DNA of 5,861 bases from Clostridiales bacterium (lineage in GTDB: Bacteria > Bacillota > Peptococcia > Peptococcales > Peptococcaceae): contig QAKL01000008.1 of assembly GCA_003343815.1 (NCBI GenBank), positions 1 to 5,861 of the forward strand. The letters run 5' to 3'. Position 1 is the first letter of the stretch; every line of letters starts with the position of its first letter. The notes under the pieces are model-generated. The model was not told the DNA's origin. It worked only from the letters and a program-made list of their open reading frames with translations, and made no database searches. Below, piece by piece: positions 1 through 5,596 of the stretch. Position numbers and translations under genes: made by a program.

Positions 1-66
1 TAGCTCAGTCGGTAGAGCGCGTGACTGTTAATCACGATGTCGTTGGTTCGAGCCCGACAGGGGGAG
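1..66 (+). tRNA. tRNA-Asn (GTT), 5' end outside the window
   Basis: The window opens at tRNA position 8, so the seven 5' acceptor bases are missing. The D arm is visible, then an anticodon stem 20-24/32-36 (CGTGA/TCACG, perfect) with anticodon GTT at 27-29. The T arm is 44-58 with a TTCGAGC loop. The 3' acceptor strand is AGGGGGA (59-65) with discriminator G66. The next bases are TTTA, so CCA is not encoded and must be added after transcription. It lies 8 bases before tRNA-Trp and is probably co-transcribed with it. Confidence 0.95.
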
Positions 67-74
67 TTTAATAT

Positions 75-147
75 AGGGGTATGGCTCAATTGGTAGAGTA
101 GTGGTCTCCAAAACCATTGGTTCTGGGTTCAAGTCCTAGTGCCCCTG
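75..147 (+). tRNA. tRNA-Trp (CCA)
   Basis: This is a complete cloverleaf. Acceptor strands AGGGGTA (75-81) and TGCCCCT (140-146) pair with one G-U. The D arm is GCTC...GAGT, and the anticodon stem 101-105/113-117 holds anticodon CCA at 108-110. The T loop is TTCAAGT and the discriminator is G147, as expected for bacterial tRNA-Trp. No CCA is encoded. It is the last gene of the left tRNA cluster and is followed at once by a terminator hairpin. Confidence 0.96.
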
Positions 148-151
148 CTCG

Positions 152-180
152 AAGGACATCAGATTCTGATGTCCTTTTTT
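152..180 (+). terminator. Rho-independent terminator of the tRNA-Asn/tRNA-Trp unit
   Basis: A perfect 11-bp stem (152-162 with 166-176) closes a 3-nt loop, and the T run extends to 180. It starts 5 bases after tRNA-Trp, so it should separate tRNA transcription from the recombinase gene. Confidence 0.93.
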
Positions 181-218
181 CGTGCTAAAAACATTACATA
201 TTGCTGAACGATAAAAAT

Positions 219-280
219 AAGAGTCTTTAGCTATAGTATTGGTGCATTTTATGCATTAAGATTAAAGCTAAAGGCTTTTT
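219..280 (+). promoter_or_regulatory. Long leader hairpin upstream of the recombinase, possible attenuator
   Basis: Bases 219-247 face 251-279 around a 3-nt loop. I count 22 Watson-Crick pairs, 5 G-U pairs in the plus-strand RNA and only 2 true mismatches over 29 positions. The outer core is CTTTAGCT (225-232) with AGCTAAAG (266-273); the inner core is TGCAT (243-247) with ATGCA (251-255). The 3' side ends in GGCTTTTT, giving a terminator-like T5 tract, 13 bases before the recombinase ribosome binding site at 294-298. I see no convincing sigma-A promoter between 181 and 303. The structure is read directly; a role in controlling the recombinase is inference. A DNA-level protein binding dyad is the alternative. 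Confidence 0.55.
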
Positions 281-303
281 AAATTATTTAAACGGAGGCA
301 ATT

Positions 304-909
304 ATGGGCGAGATATATGGTTATGTGCGAGTAAGCAGCAGAGAGCAAAATGAAAGCAGACAATTAGCTAAAATGGCAGAATTGGCGATTAAAGAGAGTA
401 ATATCTATATTGACAAACAATCCGGTGCTGATTTTGAGCGACCGCGATACAAAAAATTGGTGCGAAAATTGAAACAAGACGATGTTCTCTATATCCAAAG
501 CATTGATCGTTTAGGTAGAAACTATTATGAAATATTGGAGCAGTGGCGGATATTAACAAAAGAGAAAAATGTGGATATTGTCGTAATCGACATGCCGCTT
601 TTGGATACCAGAATAGGCAAAGATTTGCTGGGAACGTTCATAAGCGATATAGTTTTGCAAATATTATCTTTCGTGGCGGAAAACGAACGTATGAATATCA
701 AAAAACGCCAAGCAGAGGGCATAGCATTAGCGAAGGCCAAAGGTGTACGTTTCGGCAGGCCACCGCAAAAGTTGTCGAAAGTGTTTGACCAAGCATATGA
801 ATCGTGGACTAAAGGCGAGATTACTGGAACGGCTGCGGCAAAGATGTGCAATATGCCGCTTTCGAGTTTTCGCTATCGAGCGAGGCAATACGAAAACAAT
901 AAGGCTTGA
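304..909 (+). CDS. Serine recombinase, resolvase/invertase family
   Basis: This 201-residue protein has the length and order of small resolvases and DNA invertases. The N-terminal catalytic domain opens with YGYVRVSSREQ; S11 aligns with the nucleophile that forms the 5'-phosphoserine link to DNA. The conserved DRLGR motif (residues 68-72) supplies the active-site arginines. The long E-helix region is about 125-147 (AENERMNIKKRQ onward), followed by FGRPP (150-154) and a C-terminal helix-turn-helix about 170-196. No catalytic residue appears lost and the frame is open throughout. The start is supported by GGAGG at 294-298, five bases before ATG. It stands alone between the left tRNA terminator and an inverted-repeat region (901-1060) that is a natural candidate for its DNA sites. 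Sequence alone does not say whether it resolves, inverts or is tied to a mobile element; no transposase gene is present in the window. Confidence 0.95.
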   Translation: MGEIYGYVRVSSREQNESRQLAKMAELAIKESNIYIDKQSGADFERPRYKKLVRKLKQDDVLYIQSIDRLGRNYYEILEQWRILTKEKNVDIVVIDMPLLDTRIGKDLLGTFISDIVLQILSFVAENERMNIKKRQAEGIALAKAKGVRFGRPPQKLSKVFDQAYESWTKGEITGTAAAKMCNMPLSSFRYRARQYENNKA

Positions 910-948
910 CTTTACAAAAAAGTGTACATTTTGGTAAAGTCAAGCCTT
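901..948 (+). repeat. Perfect 15-bp inverted repeat overlapping the recombinase stop codon
   Basis: AAGGCTTGACTTTAC (901-915) is exactly repeated in inverted form at 934-948, around an 18-base loop. The left arm includes the last codons and the TGA of the recombinase (907-909). The loop carries the quasi-palindrome AAAAGTGTACATTTT, one copy of the 18-bp repeat described separately. No T tract follows either arm, so this is not a standard intrinsic terminator, although it could stabilise the 3' end of the recombinase mRNA. A binding or recombination site for the recombinase is another possibility. Confidence 0.85.
915..932 (+). repeat. 18-bp inverted repeat, left copy (candidate recombinase site)
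   Basis: CAAAAAAGTGTACATTTT is present here and, in exact reverse complement, at 1043-1060. Each copy is nearly palindromic about a central TGTACA, as expected of a site bound by a protein dimer. The centres of the two copies are 124 bp apart. Confidence 0.8.
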
Positions 949-1042
949 GTATGCTATTTAATCATTGCCTAACATATTTTAGCATAAAAATCAAGCAAAA
1001 TGTAGCATAATATATAATTTTAAGGGAAAAATTTCATATGCA
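933..1042. other. 110-bp AT-rich segment between the inverted repeats, candidate invertible or regulatory segment
   Basis: This noncoding segment separates the recombinase from the glycosylase-like gene and is bounded by the 18-bp inverted copies. It holds a TATAAT (1013-1018) pointing toward the downstream genes, but no good -35 at normal spacing. On the opposite strand there is an extended -10-like TGCTAAAAT (complement of 976-984). The heptamer TAGCATA occurs three times: plus strand at 980-986 and 1003-1009, minus strand at 950-956. These features suit a promoter-bearing switch or a multi-site regulatory region; inversion itself is not shown by one sequence. Confidence 0.45.
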
Positions 1043-1060
1043 AAAATGTACACTTTTTTG
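1043..1060 (-). repeat. 18-bp inverted repeat, right copy (candidate recombinase site)
   Basis: This is the exact reverse complement of 915-932. It ends 11 bases before the AAGGAGG ribosome binding site (1071-1077) of the glycosylase-like gene. In RNA it can also form a 7-bp hairpin (1040-1046 with 1055-1061) with TGTACA in the loop, so a bound protein or the hairpin might affect expression. Confidence 0.8.
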
Positions 1061-1084
1061 CAAGATATATAAGGAGGCGATTAA

Positions 1085-1627
1085 ATGCGTTATACCGCTA
1101 AAGAACGGGAAATTTTTACTCTATCAGCCGAATCACTGGCACCTTGGCTTTTGGGCAAGCTTTTGTGCCGCAAATTGCCTGACGGTAAAATTATAAAAGT
1201 AAAAATTTGCGAAGTTGAGGCTTATAATGCTGACGATACTGCAAATTATGGTTATGGTTTTCAAGGTAACGGCGGTGATAAACATGCAACAAAAGCTAAT
1301 ACTCCGTTGTTTGAGCAGGGTGGTACTTGCTGCATTTATGCTGGAATGTTCTTGATTGTGGCTGGAGAAACGGGTAAATCAGACAACGTCCTAATTCGAG
1401 CTTGCGCTGATAAAGAAAATAAGTACTGTGGTCCATTAAAAACTGCGGATGTTCTTAAAATCAGCAGTAGTAAAAATTTGCATGGTGCAGATATTTTAAA
1501 TTCTGAAGAAATTTGGCTTGAAGACGATACGCTTATTGGCGCAATATGTATATCAAAACGTATAGGATTAGGCAAAAATGTGAATGCAAAAGATAGTGAG
1601 AAACGTTGCCGTTTTATTGCAATATAA
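1085..1627 (+). CDS. Divergent methylpurine-DNA glycosylase (AAG/MPG family)-like protein
   Basis: At 180 residues this is slightly short for the family, which excises alkylated purines such as 3-methyladenine in base excision repair. Family landmarks are visible in order: LAPWLLGKLL (18-27); CEVEAY (42-47), where E45 aligns with the catalytic glutamate and Y47 with a base-stacking tyrosine; IYAGMF (84-89); NVLIRA (101-106); CGPLKTADVLKI (115-126); and RIGLGKN (159-165). Several pocket positions differ from the usual pattern: the histidine after EAY appears to be Y55, the TPRN-type motif reads TKAN (69-72), and the asparagine of the usual LNV stretch is I91. The protein also has eight cysteines. 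AAGGAGG at 1071-1077 supports the start. The next gene begins 27 bases after the stop on the same strand, suggesting an operon. The fold assignment is fairly secure; retained glycosylase activity is not. Confidence 0.82.
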   Translation: MRYTAKEREIFTLSAESLAPWLLGKLLCRKLPDGKIIKVKICEVEAYNADDTANYGYGFQGNGGDKHATKANTPLFEQGGTCCIYAGMFLIVAGETGKSDNVLIRACADKENKYCGPLKTADVLKISSSKNLHGADILNSEEIWLEDDTLIGAICISKRIGLGKNVNAKDSEKRCRFIAI

Positions 1628-1654
1628 AAGTTAGTGAGAAGAGGGTTTAATGTT

Positions 1655-2956
1655 ATGACTAAACAAGATGAATATATCAAAGCACTTGATTATACTGTAA
1701 ACTCCCCTTTTGTGCGTAAAATTAAAGGGGTTGTACCGCAACGTGGGGATAGCGAAAATGATATTCAGCGCAAGAGGCAAAAGCTTGATCAAGAGGTCGC
1801 GCACGAAATTAAAGATATTTCTTATATGTTATTTGATGTAAAAAAAGAACATGAAAAAGCAAGAGATGTAATTATTGCTGCCGGTGAAGATAAAGATGAG
1901 CAGTTTTCAAAAGCGGCAGTGAAATATTTGGACGAAAATTATAATTCCGCCATAAGAGAAGCGGATGCTGCCCAAAAAGAGTTGGATGCTTTGCCACGCG
2001 TGGATGAGAAGTTTATAGCGAAGTGTCGTGAGCAGGAAAAAGCTATCACGCAAGAATACGGCAATAAAAAGGAAAAAATCCAAAATGACTACTGGGAATC
2101 ACACAGGCATGCGCAGAATATCAACAGATTAATGATTATCGTGTCATCTATCTTACTGGCAGTTGCGTTCATTATGATGTATGAGGCTACAGTACATTAT
2201 TCATCTTATTATTATAATACAGCAAGTTTTTGCTTGGGCATTTTGGCAGCATTTTTTTTCGGCATGGCAGGTATTTGGGGTTTTGGTATGCGCTTAATTA
2301 AAGGGCGAAGCGAGTATAATCGTTTCAAACAAGGTATCTCTCCCAAACGATTAGGTTATGAGCTGTACGAAGCGGATGCGGAAAAAAATAAAAAACTTTC
2401 TGCCTTGCACAAACAGATGGAGCAAGGGTATGAAAATGGCTCTGATGTGCATAAAAATATCATTATAGCTTTAAATAATGTAATAGCAGCCAAGGAAAAT
2501 GTGCTGCAAAAAGGCGAACAAATATTGCCATTTATGGATGAGTTCCAAAAACCTGCGCAAAAAATACCTGCCCTTTTGCAAAAAACTATAGATAATATGT
2601 ACTCACTTAACAATTGGGCAGCGGATTATATCCAAAATGAAAAATTAGCGCATCATTATGATGAAATGGCTTCAATTGAGCGCGATAAACTGCAGTCCCA
2701 GAAAGAGGCGCAAAGAGTACAGGTGGAGGAGCTGCGCCGCCGAAATGAATTGCTGCGACAACAAACTATAGCTGCCAAAGCTCAGGCTGAGGATGCTGAA
2801 CGGCAAGCTAAGGAGACCACAGAATTACTGCGCAAACAGACTGCAGCTGCTCAAGCTCAAGCTGAAGCAGCTGAACGACAGGCAAAAGATACAGAGGCAA
2901 TCAAAAAACGTATGGAAAATGAAAGATACGGCGATGATTATAAAATTAAGCGATGA
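1655..2956 (+). CDS. Two-pass membrane protein with long coiled-coil regions, function unknown
   Basis: I do not recognise this 433-residue protein. An N-terminal charged helical region (about 35-150) precedes two hydrophobic segments, about 159-177 and 190-213, joined by a short Tyr-rich loop (HYSSYYYN). A long helical C-terminal part follows. Residues 340-420 are strongly coiled-coil, rich in E, R, K, Q and A, and contain two tandem 25-residue repeats (366-390 and 391-415), both matching LLRxQTxAAxAQAExAERQAK. Basic residues flank both membrane segments, so both ends are probably cytoplasmic. I chose ATG 1655, preceded by GAGGG at 1641-1645; a GTG at 1634 would add seven residues without a good ribosome binding site. 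It lies 27 bases after the glycosylase-like gene and 9 before the next membrane protein, so these genes are probably co-transcribed. A scaffold or envelope-associated role is possible but unproven. Confidence 0.85.
   Translation: MTKQDEYIKALDYTVNSPFVRKIKGVVPQRGDSENDIQRKRQKLDQEVAHEIKDISYMLFDVKKEHEKARDVIIAAGEDKDEQFSKAAVKYLDENYNSAIREADAAQKELDALPRVDEKFIAKCREQEKAITQEYGNKKEKIQNDYWESHRHAQNINRLMIIVSSILLAVAFIMMYEATVHYSSYYYNTASFCLGILAAFFFGMAGIWGFGMRLIKGRSEYNRFKQGISPKRLGYELYEADAEKNKKLSALHKQMEQGYENGSDVHKNIIIALNNVIAAKENVLQKGEQILPFMDEFQKPAQKIPALLQKTIDNMYSLNNWAADYIQNEKLAHHYDEMASIERDKLQSQKEAQRVQVEELRRRNELLRQQTIAAKAQAEDAERQAKETTELLRKQTAAAQAQAEAAERQAKDTEAIKKRMENERYGDDYKIKR
2750..2899 (+). repeat. Two tandem 75-bp (25-residue) coding repeats
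   Basis: Bases 2750-2824 and 2825-2899 encode two 25-residue units of the coiled-coil tail. The proteins align without gaps, but the codons have diverged at many positions. This points to an old duplication kept for its helical pattern rather than to recent slippage. Confidence 0.75.
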
Positions 2957-2965
2957 GGTGAAAAT

Positions 2966-3730
2966 ATGTCAAACAAAATGGGGAAGAATGAAGACCTTAC
3001 TCTTTTGTCAATAATAATTGTTTTTGCCTTGATTTTTTCAACCTATACTATGATCAAGGCGATGAATGAAGCTCATAAGGAAGCAAATGAGATGATGAAG
3101 CAAGGAGTCTATTCCAATAATTCATATTATACGGACGATTATGACTCATCATACGGATACGAAAAAGCAGAAAATGAAACCGACTACGAAACAAACTACA
3201 AAAGAGAATACGCAACCAATAACGCTGATGCTGAATGGCTTATAAATGAAATAGTGCAGACAGATGTTATAAAAAGCATAGGCAGTACCTATCAAGAGAT
3301 ACAAAATAAGCACAGAGAGATTATTTTTAGAGATTATTATCCTGGTTCGGATTATATATTTTTCGAATTTCAGGATGCACCAAATGATGATTATTTTTTT
3401 GTATATAAAGGAGATACTGCTTCTGATCCGCCTGAGGATGATGCCGTATGCTTTATGATTATAACCACTGCGGATAAGCTTATAAGCAGCTTGGGAGACG
3501 GTATGGATATTGATGTTTTTGCGCAAACACTTGGTGAGAATTTAGATATTTATGATAATAAGACAGATAATGAGCATTATGTGGAAGGGGATAGCACAAA
3601 AACGGCATGGTTTACCTTAGGAAACAGTGGAACATTAGTAACAATTAACATGAAAAAGCCTGATATGATAAGTCCGACAGATGAAGTATTGATTGAAAAT
3701 GATGAATGTTATAACAGCGAGATGTTTTAA
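2966..3730 (+). CDS. Single-pass membrane protein with acidic C-terminal domain, function unknown
   Basis: This 254-residue protein has one hydrophobic segment (about 12-29: TLLSIIIVFALIFSTYTM) after a short polar start, which fits a signal anchor; there is no lipobox cysteine. A flexible Tyr/Asp/Asn-rich linker follows (about 48-87). An apparently globular acidic domain (88-232) is rich in aromatic beta-type stretches such as DYIFFEF (129-135), DYFFVYKG (142-149) and AWFTLGNSGTLVTINM (214-229). I cannot place it in a family. The linker and composition suggest the domain is outside the membrane, but charges on both sides of the anchor leave topology uncertain. The ribosome binding site GAGGTG (2955-2960) overlaps the stop of the preceding gene, so translation of the two is probably linked and the proteins may work together. 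A terminator follows 8 bases after the stop. Confidence 0.85.
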   Translation: MSNKMGKNEDLTLLSIIIVFALIFSTYTMIKAMNEAHKEANEMMKQGVYSNNSYYTDDYDSSYGYEKAENETDYETNYKREYATNNADAEWLINEIVQTDVIKSIGSTYQEIQNKHREIIFRDYYPGSDYIFFEFQDAPNDDYFFVYKGDTASDPPEDDAVCFMIITTADKLISSLGDGMDIDVFAQTLGENLDIYDNKTDNEHYVEGDSTKTAWFTLGNSGTLVTINMKKPDMISPTDEVLIENDECYNSEMF

Positions 3731-3737
3731 TTTACCA

Positions 3738-3781
3738 AAACCACGCCTGCATTCAAGCAGACGGGGTTTGCTCATTTTTTT
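3738..3781 (+). terminator. Rho-independent terminator of the glycosylase/membrane-protein operon
   Basis: A 13-position stem (3738-3750 with 3757-3769, two mismatches) encloses the loop ATTCAA, followed after 5 bases by seven Ts. It lies between two convergent genes. On the minus strand the hairpin is followed by only a short T run, so it is at best a weak terminator for the MerR gene. Confidence 0.8.
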
Positions 3782-3784
3782 GCC

Positions 3785-4231
3785 TTATTCCTCATGCAGT
3801 CTCGTTCTTACTGCACGCAATTCCTCTGGCAAGGCGTTGTCCGGCAGCTCATCAACGGCTTTGGTGCTGCCCAAATTTTTCGCCGTTTCGTAATACCAGC
3901 ACTTATAATTAAGCGCCTCCAAGGTTTCTGTTAAGTCTGCCATTTGCTTTTCTAATTCGCTGCGACGTTTCTTGAATAATTCTAAGCGAGCCTCGATTGT
4001 TTCATCGCCTTGCATGACCAGCGAGATGAATTCGCGGATGTCCTTGATCTGCATTCCACTGACTTTCAGACAGTGAATTATTTTCAAAAAAGCATAGTCT
4101 TCATCTTTAAAAATGCGCACGCCACCGTTTGAACGCTCGACAAAGGGCAAAAGTCCTTCTTTATCGTAATAGCGCAGGGTGGATGGTGCGACATTTAATT
4201 TTTGCGCCATATCGCCGATGGTATAGGTCAT
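3785..4231 (-). CDS. MerR-family transcriptional regulator, AdhR-like
   Basis: This 148-residue protein begins with a classic MerR DNA-binding domain: YTIGDMAQKLNVAPSTLRYYDKEGLL (residues 3-28) is the helix-turn-helix, and GGVRIFKDEDYAFLKII (36-52) is the wing and following helix. A dimerising coiled coil runs about 76-118. Cysteine C54, in IIHCLKVSGM, corresponds to the single conserved cysteine that AdhR/NmlR-type members use to sense aldehydes or thiol stress; a second cysteine is C111 in YKCWYYE. There is no C-terminal metal-binding cluster or drug-binding domain. AGGAGG (complement of 4239-4244) lies seven bases before ATG. The gene is divergent from an iron alcohol dehydrogenase whose promoter carries a MerR-type dyad, so that gene is the likely target. 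MerR membership is firm; the inducer is inferred. Confidence 0.95.
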   Translation of the reverse strand: MTYTIGDMAQKLNVAPSTLRYYDKEGLLPFVERSNGGVRIFKDEDYAFLKIIHCLKVSGMQIKDIREFISLVMQGDETIEARLELFKKRRSELEKQMADLTETLEALNYKCWYYETAKNLGSTKAVDELPDNALPEELRAVRTRLHEE

Positions 4232-4266
4232 TTATGTACCTCCTAAAAATTATTTATTAAAAATCT

Positions 4267-4312
4267 CTTGACTTAAACTTGACTTTAAGTTATACAATAA
4301 GCTTAAAGCAAG
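4267..4312 (+). promoter_or_regulatory. MerR-type promoter and operator of the alcohol dehydrogenase gene
   Basis: A -35 TTGACT (4268-4273) and a -10 TACAAT (4293-4298) are separated by 19 bp, the over-long spacer typical of MerR-activated promoters. The dyad CTTAAACTTGACTTTAAG (4272-4289, 14 of 18 positions symmetric) fills the spacer, where MerR proteins twist the DNA to activate. An alternative reading with TATACA (4291-4296) gives a normal 17-bp spacer. CTTGACTT occurs twice, 11 bp apart (4267 and 4278). CTTAAAGCAAG (4302-4312) forms a second, inverted match across the -10 and start region. Confidence 0.75.
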
Positions 4313-4356
4313 TATACTATATAAAATAACAGTAGTCAAGACGAGGAGGAATTTTC

Positions 4357-5523
4357 ATGTTAGGTGAGATTATCTATTCTAATCCGACCAAGCTTTATTT
4401 TGGCGAAAAATCACTGGACAATCTGGCAGCGGAATTAAAAAACTACAGCGATAATGTTCTTTTGGTCTATGGCGGTGGCTCGATCAAGAAAAACGGCATT
4501 TACGACCAAGTAGTAGCGATTTTAAAAGAGTGCGGCAAAAATATTACCGAGGACGGCGGCGTCATGCCAAATCCTACCGCGGCGAAATTAAAAGAGGGCT
4601 GCGAGCGGGCGAAAGCGGGCAAGATCGGCTTCATTTTGGCAGTCGGCGGCGGCAGCGTCTGCGACTATGCCAAGGCATTGTCCGTCAGCATTCATTGCAG
4701 CGAGGATCCTTGGGAGAAATATTATCTCCGCATGGAGGATGTGGATAATGAAATCGTCCCCGTAGGTTGCGTGCTGACGATGGTCGGCACAGGCTCGGAG
4801 ATGAACGGAGGCTCGGTTATTACTAACAGCGAAACTAAGCTCAAGATCGGGCATGTGTTCGGCGATAATGTTTTCCCCAAATTTTCGATTTTAAATCCTG
4901 TCTTTACCTATACTTTGCCGAAATATCAAATGGTGGCAGGTATTTATGATATCATGTCGCATATTTTGGAGCAGTATTTCTCCGGTGATGACGATAATAC
5001 TTCCGATTATATCATGGAGGGGATGTTAAAATCGCTGATTCATTCGTCGTTAATCGCGCTGGAAGATCCCCAAAATTACGAGGCGCGCAGCAATATCATG
5101 TGGACGGCGACTTGGGCGCTCAATACTTTTGTCGCTCAGGGCAAAACGACCGACTGGATGGTGCATATGCTGGGACAGTCGGTGGGAGGCTACACCAATG
5201 CGACTCACGGCATGACCTTGGCGGCGGTGTCGATGGCATATTATAAGCATATTTTGCCCTACGGCTTAGCTAAATTTAAACGCTATGCGGTGAATGTCTG
5301 GGAGGTCGAAACGGCAGGCAAAAGCGATGAGGAGATCGCTTTGGAGGGCTTAGCCAAAATGGAAACGTATATGAATAAGCTGGGTTTGGTGATGAATCTG
5401 CACGAGTTAGGCGTGACAGAGAATATGCTTGACGGTATCACCGAGGGCGTGTTTATCATGGACGGCGGCTATAAGGTATTGGATAAAGCAGAGATCAAAC
5501 AAATCTTGCGCGAAAGTATGTAA
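4357..5523 (+). CDS. Iron-containing alcohol dehydrogenase, YqhD/BdhA type (NADPH-dependent aldehyde reductase)
   Basis: This 388-residue cytoplasmic enzyme is full length for the YqhD/butanol dehydrogenase branch of the group III metal-dependent alcohol dehydrogenases, which interconvert aldehydes and primary alcohols. The N-terminal nucleotide-binding domain shows VYGGGSIKKNG (37-47), the GGGS form associated with NADP(H) in YqhD; PNPT (71-74); and VGGGSVCDYAKAL (96-108). The C-terminal helical domain carries the four metal ligands D198 and H202 (YDIMSH), H270 (DWMVH) and H284 (NATHG), all intact. AGGAGG at 4344-4349 precedes ATG by seven bases. It is divergent from a MerR regulator with a shared intergenic operator, which points to induction by reactive aldehydes and a detoxification or redox-balancing role. 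The gene is noticeably more GC-rich than those upstream of it. Exact substrate cannot be read from sequence. Confidence 0.95.
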   Translation: MLGEIIYSNPTKLYFGEKSLDNLAAELKNYSDNVLLVYGGGSIKKNGIYDQVVAILKECGKNITEDGGVMPNPTAAKLKEGCERAKAGKIGFILAVGGGSVCDYAKALSVSIHCSEDPWEKYYLRMEDVDNEIVPVGCVLTMVGTGSEMNGGSVITNSETKLKIGHVFGDNVFPKFSILNPVFTYTLPKYQMVAGIYDIMSHILEQYFSGDDDNTSDYIMEGMLKSLIHSSLIALEDPQNYEARSNIMWTATWALNTFVAQGKTTDWMVHMLGQSVGGYTNATHGMTLAAVSMAYYKHILPYGLAKFKRYAVNVWEVETAGKSDEEIALEGLAKMETYMNKLGLVMNLHELGVTENMLDGITEGVFIMDGGYKVLDKAEIKQILRESM

Positions 5524-5524
5524 G

Positions 5525-5556
5525 AAAAAGCACTCTTCGAACGAAGAGTGCTTTTT
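5525..5556 (+). terminator. Rho-independent terminator of the alcohol dehydrogenase gene
   Basis: A perfect 14-bp stem (5525-5538 with 5543-5556) closes the loop GAAC, with A5 and T5 at the outer ends. It starts two bases after the stop codon. Its symmetry means it could also stop transcripts arriving from the minus strand. Confidence 0.93.
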
Positions 5557-5596
5557 AGCGTGACGTTGCAAAAACGTTGAAAAACCTGCTGAACAC

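Noticed and set aside
128..147. 3' end of tRNA-Trp as an integrase attachment site
   Set aside because: I found no second copy of the tRNA-Trp 3' end in the window, and small serine recombinases do not usually target tRNA ends.
525..851. 108-codon open frame antisense to the recombinase
   Set aside because: The sense strand encodes a complete recombinase with all family motifs. The antisense frame has no recognisable features.
906..930. Promoter with -35 TTGACT at 906-911
   Set aside because: No -10-like hexamer lies at 16-19 bp spacing; the TTGACT is explained as part of the hairpin arm.
915..1060. A short inverted-repeat transposable element (MITE)
   Set aside because: No target-site duplication is visible at the outer edges, and the left repeat sits inside a larger hairpin overlapping a gene. 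Recombinase or regulator sites fit better, though this is not excluded.
1634..1654. GTG start at 1634 for the two-pass membrane protein
   Set aside because: It would lie 6 bases after the previous stop with no suitable ribosome binding site. ATG 1655 has GAGGG upstream, and the first seven residues add nothing recognisable.
3149..3526. 125-codon open frame on the minus strand
   Set aside because: It lies inside the 254-residue membrane protein in antisense, with no ribosome binding site. Its Ile/Tyr/Phe-rich translation is a by-product of the AT-rich coding strand.
4588..4854. 88-codon open frame antisense to the dehydrogenase
   Set aside because: It lies entirely within conserved dehydrogenase coding sequence and its translation has no coherent domain.
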